The notes under the pieces: generated by a model
Database searches by the model: none
What the model saw: only the letters and a program-made list of their open reading frames with translations
What the model was told of the DNA's origin: nothing
Assembly (NCBI GenBank): GCA_964569425.1
Contig: CAZMVD010000071.1
Coordinates: forward strand, 1-19,903
Reading direction: 5' to 3'
DNA from: JACQXM01 sp964569425
GTDB taxonomy: Bacteria; Planctomycetota; Phycisphaerae; UBA1845
Length of the DNA: 19,903 bases
Translations under genes and position numbers: made by a program
Part shown: positions 7,252 through 14,522 of the stretch, piece after piece
How the letters are laid out: every line of letters starts with the position of its first letter
Position numbering within the stretch: position 1 is the first letter of the stretch

Positions 7252-7509
7252 ATGAAACGGCTGATCAACTACACCTACCGTCATGCCCGGAGGGTGGTGA
7301 TCACGGTCATCGGGGTGAGCATTGTGCTTTTCGGCATTGCGGCGGCGGTGATTCCCGGCGTGCCGGCCATTGTGGTGGTTCCGATCGGGCTGGCGGTGCT
7401 GGGGACCGAGTTTTTGTGGGCGCGACGACTGCTCCACCGGCTGAAGCGCGAGGCGCTCAACTTGACCAAGGGGCGCGAGAAGAAAGAGCCCGAGCCGCCG
7501 CCCCCGTAA
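7252..7509 (+). CDS. PGPGW-like small transmembrane protein
   Basis: An 85-residue membrane protein. A basic N-terminus (MKRLINYTYRHARR) is followed by two hydrophobic helices joined by IPGVPA (VVITVIGVSIVLFGIAAAVI, then AIVVVPIGLAVLGTEFLWA). It ends in a charged Lys/Arg/Glu tail with prolines. The PG-P turn between helices resembles the PGPGW transmembrane family (PF09656), whose function is unknown. It starts 10 bp after the terC stop and is almost certainly in the same operon. This pairing suggests an accessory role to TerC, but that is inference. Confidence 0.75.
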   Translation: MKRLINYTYRHARRVVITVIGVSIVLFGIAAAVIPGVPAIVVVPIGLAVLGTEFLWARRLLHRLKREALNLTKGREKKEPEPPPP

Positions 7510-7530
7510 CGTCGTTCGCAGTGAAATCCG

Positions 7531-7559
7531 TTGTTTCCACGCGGCGCGGGCGCTATACT
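7531..7559 (+). promoter_or_regulatory. candidate promoter upstream of the zinc-ribbon/mutY pair
   Basis: TTGTTT (7531-7536) and TATACT (7554-7559, 5/6 to -10) are spaced by 17 bp. A start near 7566 would give a leader of about 85 nt before the GTG at 7651. Confidence 0.4.
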
Positions 7560-7650
7560 GCATAGCCGGCCGTTTCGCTGCGCGGGCTTTCGTCCGGGGT
7601 TCGCCGGGCGACGGCGGGCGCGCGTCTCTTACGGCCCGAGGGGAACTCCG

Positions 7651-7845
7651 GTGATCTGGTTTGCCGCGGCCATGATGCCCTTTCAAGACGAGCGCTGGGT
7701 GTTCGTCGTCGCGATCGCGGTGATTGTGTTTCTGGCGACCTCTTCGCGCGGCGGCGGTGGGCGGCGCTGCCGGCGCTGCCAGGAAATCAACCGTCCCCAT
7801 GCCGTTTATTGTGCGCAATGCGGGCTGAAGCTGCGCGGCCGATGA
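7651..7845 (+). CDS. small membrane-anchored zinc-ribbon protein
   Basis: A 64-residue protein from a GTG start at 7651, which is preceded by GAGGGG with 7-nt spacing. The frame is open upstream, but that part is Arg-rich and non-conserved in appearance. One transmembrane helix (RWVFVVAIAVIVFLATSS) is followed by a Gly/Arg linker. A zinc ribbon then uses two CxxC pairs, CRRC and CAQC. The layout is common in small bacterial membrane proteins of unknown function. Its TGA overlaps the ATG of mutY (ATGA), so the two are translationally coupled. Confidence 0.7.
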   Translation: MIWFAAAMMPFQDERWVFVVAIAVIVFLATSSRGGGGRRCRRCQEINRPHAVYCAQCGLKLRGR

Positions 7846-8966
7846 AAGCGACGCCTGGCGCATCGGCGGGGCGCGGTGCGGTGCGCGCGCGACGAGCATC
7901 TCTGAACCGGAATCGACAGTTGGCCATTCGTCGGGCGCTGCTGCGCTGGTATGACCGCGCGCGGCGCGATCTGCCATGGCGGCGGCGGGCGGGCGATGCA
8001 TATGCGCAGTGGGTGGCGGAGATCATGCTGCAGCAGACGCGGGTGGAGACGGTGCGCGACTATTACGAGCGTTTTCTGAAGCGCTTTCCCGACGTGGGGG
8101 CGCTGGCGCGGGCGGCGCAGGAGGAAGTGCTCAAGGCGTGGGAAGGGCTGGGCTACTATCGGCGGGTGCTGCACCTGCACCGCGCCGCGCAACAATTGCA
8201 CGCGTGTGGGCAGGAGGTGCCGCGGACGTTTGACGCGCTGCGGAAACTGCCGGGGATCGGCGACTACACGGCGGCGGCGATTGCTTCGATTGCCGGCGGC
8301 GAGGCGCGGGCGGCGGTGGATGGCAACGTGGCGCGGGTGATTGCGCGGTTGTGCGGCGTGAGGGACGACGTGCTGTCACCGGCGGGGCGGGCGGCGATTC
8401 AAGGATTGGCCGATGAGCTGCTGGCGCCGCGGCGCGCGGGCGATTTCAACCAGGCGTGGATGGACCTGGGCAGCGGGGTGTGTACGCCGCGCCGTCCAGA
8501 TTGTGGGCGGTGTCCGCTGGCGGGGCAGTGCGTGGCGCGGCGCGACGGTTTGCAGGACATGCTGCCGCTGCGAGGGGAGGGTCGAAGGGCGCCGCGCGAG
8601 GTGAAGCTGATTGCGGCGGTGATGATGCGCGAGGGGCGGGTGCTGGTGCGGCGGCGACCGGTGGGGGGACTGTGGTCCGGGTTGTGGGAGCTGCCGAACG
8701 TGGAGCTGAACAACGGCGCGGCGCCGGGGCGTGCCTTGCGGGCGCTGCTTGCGCAGGAGGGGGTGCGGCCGGCGGGCAGGGCGAAGCGGATTGCGAGCGT
8801 GACGCATGTGCTGACCCATCGGGTGATGACGTTTGACGTGTACACGGGGCGGGTGGAGGGGGAGGTTGAGAACGAGCTGCCATCGCGGCAATGGGCCGAT
8901 GCCGACGAGCGCGCGGCGCTGGCGTTTTCCACGGCGCACCGGCGGATTCTTGCGGCGGCGTTGTGA
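7842..8966 (+). CDS. mutY: A/G-specific adenine DNA glycosylase
   Basis: A 374-residue MutY, the base-excision repair enzyme that removes adenine mispaired with 8-oxoguanine. The order is complete. The catalytic Glu60 lies in WVAEIMLQQTRVET. The helix-hairpin-helix is LPGIGDYTA (136-144). The catalytic Asp160 lies in AVDGNVARV. The [4Fe-4S] cluster ligands are C214-x6-C221-x2-C224-x5-C230. A NUDIX-like 8-oxoG recognition domain covers residues ~250-370 (VLVRRRPVGGLWSGLWELP, then HVLTHRVMTFDVY). ATG 7842 is chosen because it overlaps the preceding stop as ATGA. Length is normal for the family. It converges with the DUF454 gene, leaving 48 bp between them. Confidence 0.97.
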   Translation: MKATPGASAGRGAVRARRASLNRNRQLAIRRALLRWYDRARRDLPWRRRAGDAYAQWVAEIMLQQTRVETVRDYYERFLKRFPDVGALARAAQEEVLKAWEGLGYYRRVLHLHRAAQQLHACGQEVPRTFDALRKLPGIGDYTAAAIASIAGGEARAAVDGNVARVIARLCGVRDDVLSPAGRAAIQGLADELLAPRRAGDFNQAWMDLGSGVCTPRRPDCGRCPLAGQCVARRDGLQDMLPLRGEGRRAPREVKLIAAVMMREGRVLVRRRPVGGLWSGLWELPNVELNNGAAPGRALRALLAQEGVRPAGRAKRIASVTHVLTHRVMTFDVYTGRVEGEVENELPSRQWADADERAALAFSTAHRRILAAAL

Positions 8967-9014
8967 CGGAAGGGTGCCGGACGTTGCGGGGCGGGTGGAG
9001 CTATTACGCCGGAT

Positions 9015-9419
9015 TTATTGCGGTTGATCGTGGGTGGCGGGCAGGTTCGCCGGGGCGGGCTGGGGCAAGGTTTTCATGCGAACCAGGATGACGGTCCAGA
9101 ACAGCCAGATGCCCGCGAGCAGGGCGCGCAGGGCGGTCTGGGGGGCGAAGTAGAAGCTCACGGCCATGAGGGTGGTGAAGGACGCGGCGATGCGCACCTT
9201 CTGTGCGCGGGTGAGGCCGGTGCGGTGGCGGAAGGCGTGAATATAGGGGCCGAGGCGGCGATGCTTCAGCAACCACTCGTGCAGGCGCGGGCTGGAGCGC
9301 GCGAAGCAATACGCGGCGAGCAGCAGGAACGGGGTGGTGGGCAGCAGCGGCAGCAGGATACCGGCCGCGCCCAGCGCGACCAGCAGGCAACCCGCGGTGA
9401 CCAGGAGGTTCCGTTGCAT
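9015..9419 (-). CDS. DUF454 (YbaN-like) inner membrane protein
   Basis: A 134-residue membrane protein of the DUF454 family, for which E. coli YbaN is the usual reference; function is unknown. The signature is clear: an N-terminal hydrophobic helix, then GILLPLLPTTPFLLLAAYCF, ARSSPRLHEWLLKHRRLGPY and the basic TGLTRAQKVRI. A second hydrophobic pair covers residues ~80-115. ATG 9419 starts right at the first helix (MQRNLLVTAGCLLVALG). No Shine-Dalgarno site is visible. Upstream sequence in frame is low-complexity and was excluded. It is convergent with mutY and divergent from the PEP-CTERM gene. Confidence 0.9.
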   Translation of the reverse strand: MQRNLLVTAGCLLVALGAAGILLPLLPTTPFLLLAAYCFARSSPRLHEWLLKHRRLGPYIHAFRHRTGLTRAQKVRIAASFTTLMAVSFYFAPQTALRALLAGIWLFWTVILVRMKTLPQPAPANLPATHDQPQ

Positions 9420-9806
9420 CGGGGCACTATGGCCCACGTTCGCCTGTGAGGCAAGTCGGGCGGGTGGGGAGCCGCCCCGCGGATGGAACCGGTGGCGCGG
9501 AGTGCGACGGGCGGGTGGTGCGAAACGGCGGAGCGGCCGACCGGCCGAGGGGCGTGACTTTGTTCGCTGCGGGCAACAAGATGGGCGATGTAGCCATCCG
9601 CGCGCGGGAGTCGGGGGGGCGTATTGGCACGGAACTTGCAGCGGGATTTCCCGGGCGACTGGGTCGGCCGGGGGTGGGCCGGCCGAGGACGCGGCCACCC
9701 GCCCGGGCGGATGGGTGTGTTTTGTCGTGAAATCGCGCCGCGAGCGGGGTAGAATGGACTATCGGACGCACGTGCATGCGGGGGACGCCATTTCGGGAGA
9801 ATGACC
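9420..9806. other. 387-bp intergenic region between divergent genes
   Basis: This very GC-rich spacer separates the DUF454 gene (minus) from the PEP-CTERM gene (plus). I see no protein-like frame, RNA gene or repeat beyond short GGCCGG palindromes near 9660-9690. A candidate promoter for the PEP-CTERM gene lies at 9727-9755. Confidence 0.5.
9727..9755 (+). promoter_or_regulatory. candidate promoter for the PEP-CTERM gene
   Basis: GTGAAA (9727-9732, 4/6) and TAGAAT (9750-9755, 5/6 to -10) are spaced by 17 bp. A start near 9762 would leave a leader of about 45 nt. Confidence 0.35.
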
Positions 9807-11354
9807 ATGTCGTGGAGGTCAGGCGCTTTGGTAGCGGTGTGGTTCGTCGGGGCGCTGGTGTTCGGCGGCGCGGCTCAGGCCGGGGCGGTGCAGGTCATCA
9901 GCGACCGCGCGGAGTTCGTCGGCGACTTTACAGTCATCGACTTCGAAACGCGGGGCGACGGAACGCCGATTGTCCTGAACCCTGGAGGCCAACTAAACCT
10001 TAACGCGAACGAATTCCTATCTCTTGGCGTTCAGATTACATCATCAACTTCTTGGTTTGCGCAGCCCAGAATACTCAATACAAGTCCAAGCGCCCAGTTA
10101 CACGCAGGACAGATGATCGCTGGCTCTCCTCCAAACGCTCTCTTCGATGGATCATTCTTAAGTTTGCTGCATTTTGCATTTGCCCGGCCAGTTAATGCCG
10201 TCGGGATCGCGGTATTTGACGTCATCAATGCAGGTGATGTTACGTTGGATATCTACGACTTTCTGAGTCGTCCAATAGCCAGTATCACGTTCGGTGGCTC
10301 GTTGATCGACGGGGTAATTCCGGGTGCCGATTATGGAATGGCGGACGACCTCGCGTACGGCTTCATCGGCATCTATTCGCCTGATGTCATGATCGGCTCG
10401 GCTACTCTTCGAAAAGATATCACCCTTTTTGACGATCTGCATTTTGGAATGATTCCGGAACCGGGGTCGCTGATGACGCTGGCACTGCTGGCGGTCGCGG
10501 GATGGTCGGCGCGCCGCGGCGCGCGCCGTGGGGTTTCGCCTTCGCTCCGTTCGCGGCCGGTGGCGCCCGTCGGCATCGCGGTGATCCTGGGCGCTGCCGG
10601 CGCGGCGCAGGCCGGGGCGGTGCAGGTCATCAGCGACCGCGCGCAGTTCGTCGGCGACTTCACCGTGATCGACTTCGAAACGCGAGGTGACGGTACGCCA
10701 ATCGTTCTCGATCCCGGTAATGTCTTTCACTTGAATCCCGCGGAATACGCATCAGCGGGTGTAACAATTGACTCATCGGGACTTGGCTTTCCACCTTTTG
10801 TTGGAACATCCGCCTCGAGCGCGTTTTCCCATGCTGCTCATCAGCTTGCTGGATCTTCCCCAAACTTCTTGGGCCACATTTCCCTCGATAACGCCTTTCG
10901 GCTTGACTTTGTAGTGCCGGTGAACGCAATCGGATTGGCGACGATTACCAATGTCAATGCCGGCCCTGTTCTACTTTCGGCGTTTGACAACGCAGGTCGT
11001 TCAATCGGCATCGTGGCATTTGATGGCCATCTGGTGGACGGGATAGTCGATGGTGATGTTTTTGGAAGCGAGGACGATTTGGCGTATGGTTTTTTCGGCC
11101 TCTATTCGCCGGACTCATTGATTTACTCGGTAACCGTTTACAAAGATCGCGCCGGGTTTGATGATTTACATTTCGGGATCATTCCTGAACCGGGCGCACT
11201 CTTGACTCTGGCGCTGCTGACCGTCGCGGGTTGGTCGGCGCGCCGCGGCGCGCGCCGTGGGGTTTCGCCTTCGCTCCGTTCGCGCCCGGCGGCGCGGGTT
11301 TGCCGTGCGGTCATTGAATTCCGGGATGCGTCGACCCCTGCGGGGTCGAATTGA
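9807..11354 (+). CDS. tandemly duplicated PEP-CTERM protein
   Basis: A 515-residue exported protein formed by two homologous units in one frame. Residues 1-25 are a signal peptide (hydrophobic core, cleavage after AAQA). Unit 1 begins GAVQVISDRAEFVGDF and ends with a PEP-CTERM signal: IPEPG at 216, then a hydrophobic helix and SARRGARRG. Unit 2 repeats all of this. It has an internal signal-peptide-like segment (VGIAVILGAAGAAQA, ~255-269), GAVQVISDRAQFVGDF from residue 270, and a second IPEPG at 459 with the same helix and Arg cluster. PEP-CTERM signals are sorted by an exosortase, which must be encoded elsewhere. ATG 9807 was chosen over ATG 9801 because GGGAGA lies 6 nt before 9807. The function of the ~190-residue body is unknown; FDDLHFG before PEP is typical of the class. 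Confidence 0.85.
   Translation: MSWRSGALVAVWFVGALVFGGAAQAGAVQVISDRAEFVGDFTVIDFETRGDGTPIVLNPGGQLNLNANEFLSLGVQITSSTSWFAQPRILNTSPSAQLHAGQMIAGSPPNALFDGSFLSLLHFAFARPVNAVGIAVFDVINAGDVTLDIYDFLSRPIASITFGGSLIDGVIPGADYGMADDLAYGFIGIYSPDVMIGSATLRKDITLFDDLHFGMIPEPGSLMTLALLAVAGWSARRGARRGVSPSLRSRPVAPVGIAVILGAAGAAQAGAVQVISDRAQFVGDFTVIDFETRGDGTPIVLDPGNVFHLNPAEYASAGVTIDSSGLGFPPFVGTSASSAFSHAAHQLAGSSPNFLGHISLDNAFRLDFVVPVNAIGLATITNVNAGPVLLSAFDNAGRSIGIVAFDGHLVDGIVDGDVFGSEDDLAYGFFGLYSPDSLIYSVTVYKDRAGFDDLHFGIIPEPGALLTLALLTVAGWSARRGARRGVSPSLRSRPAARVCRAVIEFRDASTPAGSN
9867..10555 (+). repeat. unit 1 of the intragenic PEP-CTERM duplication
   Basis: It matches 10599-11284 at an offset of 729-732 bp. The first ~100 bp (signal cleavage region and DRAEFVGDFTVIDFETRGDGTPIVL) and the last 53 bp (10503-10555, identical to 11232-11284) are most alike. 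The middle is diverged. Confidence 0.9.
10599..11284 (+). repeat. unit 2 of the intragenic PEP-CTERM duplication
   Basis: It is the partner of 9867-10555. The exactly conserved 53-bp 3' end and near-identical 5' end, with a diverged centre, suggest local gene conversion or selection on the ends. Confidence 0.9.
11331..11349. repeat. hairpin repeat, copy 1 (TCGACCCC-TGC-GGGGTCGA)
   Basis: An 8-bp perfect stem with a 3-nt loop overlaps the end of the PEP-CTERM gene (stop at 11352-11354). GACCCCTGCGGGGTCGAAT recurs at 11409-11427. Each copy is followed 10 nt later by CCGGTTACCG, making a ~39-nt composite repeat. It may also help end transcription, though no T-tract follows. Confidence 0.7.
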
Positions 11355-11368
11355 ACACGGGCCGGTTA

Positions 11369-11397
11369 CCGGGGGTTGCGCTGCGCTTAACCCCCGG
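11369..11397. repeat. strong palindromic hairpin downstream of the PEP-CTERM gene
   Basis: CCGGGGGTT (11369-11377) and AACCCCCGG (11389-11397) form a perfect 9-bp stem around an 11-nt loop that itself contains GCGCTGCGC. It resembles dispersed intergenic palindromes seen in planctomycete-type genomes. It could act as a transcription barrier for the gene ending at 11354. Confidence 0.65.
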
Positions 11398-11408
11398 CTA
11401 TCACCGTG

Positions 11409-11427
11409 GACCCCTGCGGGGTCGAAT
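11409..11427. repeat. hairpin repeat, copy 2 (GACCCC-TGC-GGGGTC)
   Basis: A second copy of the 19-nt element at 11333-11351, offset 76 bp, again followed by CCGGTTACCG (11438-11447). Degenerate copies with TGCGGGGTC continue downstream. Confidence 0.7.
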
Positions 11428-11675
11428 GCCACGCGAGCCGGTTACCGAGGACTTCTGCGGGGTCCCATCGTCAAGTCCTACAGGGGCGCTTGGTCGATTC
11501 GTGCGGAGTCGTTTTGCCGATTTCTGCAGGAGCCCATCGTCGAATCCTGCGGGGTCGTTTCGCCGTTTCCTGTGGGGTCGAGTTGCCGAATCTTTCGAGA
11601 TTCCCTTGCGAGTTCCTGCTGCCATCCGCTTGCCGATTCGTTCGAGGGCCGGACGGCGGCGCAGGCGAAGTTCCG

Positions 11676-11710
11676 GTAGCGCCGATCGCGAGCATTGCGG
11701 CGGGCGGAGC
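11676..11710 (+). repeat. 35-bp direct repeat, copy 1
   Basis: It starts GTAGCGCCGATCGCGAGCAT and ends GGCGGGCGGAGC, identical to 11744-11778. In this copy the following bases complete the hairpin GCGGGC-GGA-GCCCGC. Confidence 0.85.
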
Positions 11711-11743
11711 CCGCCCTACCTCCAGCACGCCGGCGAAGATTCT

Positions 11744-11778
11744 GTAGCGCCGATCGCGAGCATTGCGGCGGGCGGAGC
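11744..11778 (+). repeat. 35-bp direct repeat, copy 2
   Basis: An exact copy of 11676-11710, offset 68 bp. The sequence after it has diverged (AGCACGACC instead of AGCCCGCCC), so the terminal hairpin is damaged here. Confidence 0.85.
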
Positions 11779-11830
11779 ACGACCTACTCCTACTCTTTCG
11801 TTCAGCCGAAGCGGCGGAAGGGGCCGAGGT

Positions 11831-11860
11831 TTGTCGCGGGTCGCGCTTTTGGATTAGACT
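11831..11860 (+). promoter_or_regulatory. candidate hisS promoter
   Basis: TTGTCG (11831-11836, 4/6) and TAGACT (11855-11860, 4/6) are spaced by 18 bp, about 38 bp before the hisS start. It is the only promoter-like pair noted between the repeats and the gene. Confidence 0.35.
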
Positions 11861-11898
11861 GGCCGGCGCCGGGAGGATGTGCCGGCGGAGGAAGGCCA

Positions 11899-13392
11899 TT
11901 GAGTGAACCCAGCAGAAGTGATCGGACGACGCCGCGGCGGCTGAAGGGCTTTCGCGACATCGGGCCGGGCGAGGTGCGGGCGCGGGACTGGATGATCGCG
12001 CGCATCCGCGAGGTGTATGAGCGGTACGGGTACGTGCCGCTGGAGACGCCGGCGCTGGAATACGTGGACGTGCTGGGCAAGTTCCTGCCCGAGGCCGATC
12101 AGCCCGACGGGGGCATTTTCGCTTTCCGCGACGAAGACGAGGAGTGGATCGCGTTGCGTTACGACCTGACGGCGCCGCTGTCGCGGTATGTGGCGATGAA
12201 CCGCGAGCTGCCGGCGCCGTTTCGCCGCTACCAGGTGGGGCCGGTGTGGCGGATGGAGAAGCCGGGGCCGGGGCGGTTTCGCGAGTTTTACCAGTTCGAT
12301 TTCGACTCGGTCGGCACGGGGTCGATGCTGGCCGACGCCGAGTGCTGCATGGTCATGTGTGACACGCTCGAGGCACTGGGCATTGCGGTGGGCGATTACG
12401 CGGTCAAGGTGAACGACCGCAAGGTGCTCAACGGCGTGTTGGAGCGGGTGGCCGGCGTGTCGGGGATGGGCGGGGTAGCCGCGCTGGGCGTGCTGCGCGC
12501 GATTGACAAGCTGGACCGGGTGGGGCTGGAGGGCGTGCGGCAGCTTCTGGGCGCGGGGCGAAAGGACGAATCGGGCGACTTTACCAAGGGCGCGGGGCTG
12601 AGCGCCGAACAGGCGGACGTGGTGCTGGCCTACCTGTCGACGCCGACCGGTCGGCGGTCCCAGGTTTGCGACGCGCTGGCACGAGTGGTGGGCGACAGTG
12701 GCGTAGGCCGGGAAGGCGTGGACGAACTCCGCCAGATCGACGCGGCGCTGTCGGCGGCGGGGTATGCCGAAGATCGCGTGCAGTTCGACCCGACGGTGGT
12801 GCGCGGGCTGGCCTATTACACCGGTCCGGTGTTCGAGGGGGTACTGACGTTCGACATTGTTGACGAAACCGGCGCCAAGCGGCAATTCGGCAGCGTGTTC
12901 GGCGGGGGGCGGTACGACGACCTGGTGCAACGGTTCACGGGTCAGAAGATGCCCGCCACCGGCGCGTCGATCGGCGTGGATCGACTGCTGGCGGCGCTGC
13001 TCACGCTGGGCAAGATCGAGGTGCGTTCGGCGACGGCGCCGGTGCTGGTCACGCGGCTGGATAAGAACTTGACCGCGGAGTACCAGAGAATTGCCGCGGA
13101 ATTGCGCTCGGCGGGGATCAACGCGGAGTTGTACGTGGGCACGCAGGGGATCGGCAAGCAGTTCAAGTACGCGGCCGAGAGCGGCAAGAGCGTGGCGGTG
13201 GTGGTGGGGGAGGACGAGGTCAAACAGGGCCAGGTTTCGATCAAGGACCTGCGGCTGGGGGAGGAGCTGTCGAAGGAAGTGGGGGCGGACCGCAAGAAGT
13301 GGCTGGAGGAGCAGCCGGCGCAGTTTGCCGCGCCGCGCGGCGGGGTGGTGGAGGCGGTGCGTAAGGTATTGGCGCGGTATACGATCGGATGA
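11899..13392 (+). CDS. hisS: histidyl-tRNA synthetase
   Basis: A 497-residue class II aminoacyl-tRNA synthetase that charges tRNA-His in the cytoplasm. It opens with the usual RRLKGFRDIGPGE. Motif 2 is RYQVGPVWRMEKPGPGRF plus REFYQFDFD, with G125-R126-F127-R128-E129. The histidine-specific region is VVRGLAYYTGPVFEG (R302-G309), and motif 3 includes FGGGRYDDLV. The C-terminal ~100 residues are the anticodon-binding domain. The start is TTG 11899, supported by a perfect GGAGGA Shine-Dalgarno site 6 nt upstream; the in-frame sequence before it is repeat DNA. Length is slightly above the common 420-450 because of an insertion around residues 190-290. It converges with the MBOAT gene 34 bp away. 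Confidence 0.96.
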   Translation: MSEPSRSDRTTPRRLKGFRDIGPGEVRARDWMIARIREVYERYGYVPLETPALEYVDVLGKFLPEADQPDGGIFAFRDEDEEWIALRYDLTAPLSRYVAMNRELPAPFRRYQVGPVWRMEKPGPGRFREFYQFDFDSVGTGSMLADAECCMVMCDTLEALGIAVGDYAVKVNDRKVLNGVLERVAGVSGMGGVAALGVLRAIDKLDRVGLEGVRQLLGAGRKDESGDFTKGAGLSAEQADVVLAYLSTPTGRRSQVCDALARVVGDSGVGREGVDELRQIDAALSAAGYAEDRVQFDPTVVRGLAYYTGPVFEGVLTFDIVDETGAKRQFGSVFGGGRYDDLVQRFTGQKMPATGASIGVDRLLAALLTLGKIEVRSATAPVLVTRLDKNLTAEYQRIAAELRSAGINAELYVGTQGIGKQFKYAAESGKSVAVVVGEDEVKQGQVSIKDLRLGEELSKEVGADRKKWLEEQPAQFAAPRGGVVEAVRKVLARYTIG

Positions 13393-13426
13393 CGGTCGCT
13401 CGGCGATCGGATTGAGTTATGCCGGT

Positions 13427-14362
13427 TCATCCGCCCAGGCCGCTCGGGCGGGTCGAATACCAGGGAAGAAAGAGATTCACGCTCATAAAGAAGAGCACCG
13501 ACGTGGCGACGTTGAAACTCGCTGTGAGTGCGACGGCCAACGCGGCGCTCCACCCCCTTGGGCGCCGGCGCCAGGTGGCGGCGACGGCGAATCCCTGAAT
13601 GCCAAAATAAGCCATTTGAAAACCGGTCAGCCGCCCCGACATCACCAGCGCGAGATACTCGTGGAGCAGCCCGTTGAACAGGAAAAGCAGCAGGATACCG
13701 GGGAGGGGCCGACCACCTGAAACGTAGCGAAAGACATCTTCGTAGAGAAAACGCCCCGCTTCTCGGTTGTAGCGCCGCCAGAAGTCCGCCGGCGTTCGCG
13801 CCAGGATCGGATGCCGGCTGAAGTCCATGTGCGCCCCGCTCAAGAGACCGAGCAGGCCGCTTCCAAGTACAAACGCGCCGTCAAAGAGGAGCAGATAGCA
13901 CGCGACGAGTTTGACGAAGTGTTCCGCCAGGAATCCCCAGTGGGTCCAATCGAACCGGAACGCCCACGCCAACAGCATGGCGCCGAGAGTCATTTCGATG
14001 GCCCCGTGTAGGACCGATCGCGTGCAGTCGGTCTTCGTCCGTCGTGGATCCGAAAGGTGTCGGCGATAACACAACACCAGCGGGCTTGCCAGGTACCGCA
14101 ACCATTCGGCGACGGGGCGGTTTCGCCACGGCTGCGGGGCGAGGTGGGTGTCGAGGAGTTTCGGCGCGAGCAGCGCGCAACAAGCGAGCGTCAGGATCGC
14201 CCGTTGCCACACCTGGGCACCGTCCTCCAGCCAGGGAAGAACGTACAATACCGCGCACCAGAAGATGAGCAGGGCACGCCGCGCGCCGACCGGCCGTTCG
14301 CGCACGAGCCACCACGCCGCCGCGAGCGATAAGGCGATGAGCATGAGCCAGTAGACGTTCAT
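13427..14362 (-). CDS. MBOAT/wax-synthase-like membrane acyltransferase
   Basis: A 311-residue multi-pass membrane protein of the MBOAT superfamily, close in style to the wax-synthase-like group (MBOAT_2). Hydrophobic segments alternate with short loops throughout. The conserved signature is RTPADFWRRYNREAGRF (W195-N199), and the putative catalytic histidine lies in LFNGLLHEYLALV (H234). Such enzymes transfer acyl chains to a hydroxyl group of lipids or polymers; the substrate here is unknown. ATG 14362 was chosen because it begins directly with a hydrophobic helix and has GGGA 7 nt upstream. Other in-frame starts at 14383 and 14404 are possible. It lies 160 bp after hutH on the same strand. 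Confidence 0.8.
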   Translation of the reverse strand: MNVYWLMLIALSLAAAWWLVRERPVGARRALLIFWCAVLYVLPWLEDGAQVWQRAILTLACCALLAPKLLDTHLAPQPWRNRPVAEWLRYLASPLVLCYRRHLSDPRRTKTDCTRSVLHGAIEMTLGAMLLAWAFRFDWTHWGFLAEHFVKLVACYLLLFDGAFVLGSGLLGLLSGAHMDFSRHPILARTPADFWRRYNREAGRFLYEDVFRYVSGGRPLPGILLLFLFNGLLHEYLALVMSGRLTGFQMAYFGIQGFAVAATWRRRPRGWSAALAVALTASFNVATSVLFFMSVNLFLPWYSTRPSGLGG

Positions 14363-14522
14363 CCCTGTTTCCCGGCCGGCCATGAGCTCGCAGGGCGCAC
14401 CCACCCGCGCGAGGGCATGGTTGCACGAACCCTTCGATGACTGACGACGGGCGAACGTGAACTTCGTTAGTGTCGGAGTGCTGACGGGAAGCGTCTCGAT
14501 GCAGCCTTATGGTATCAGAGCG

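Larger units (their letters stand above)
11355..11898. other. 544-bp intergenic region of hairpin and direct repeats before hisS
   Basis: No credible coding sequence. It contains the hairpin at 11369-11397 and the second copy of the GACCCC hairpin (11409-11423). Degenerate derivatives of TGCGGGGTCG lie between 11455 and 11580, and the 35-bp direct repeat lies at 11676/11744. The hisS promoter region occupies the last ~70 bp. The reading frames here are open only because of repeat composition. Confidence 0.6.

Noticed and set aside
6018..7268. Minus-strand open frame opposite terC
   Set aside because: It is rich in Arg/His/Gln, with no domain signature, and is the mirror of a clearly coding membrane protein frame.
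11257..11857. Several overlapping frames in the repeat region before hisS
   Set aside because: Translations are repeat-derived (SCGV/PVGS-like runs), change in every frame and lack ribosome binding sites.
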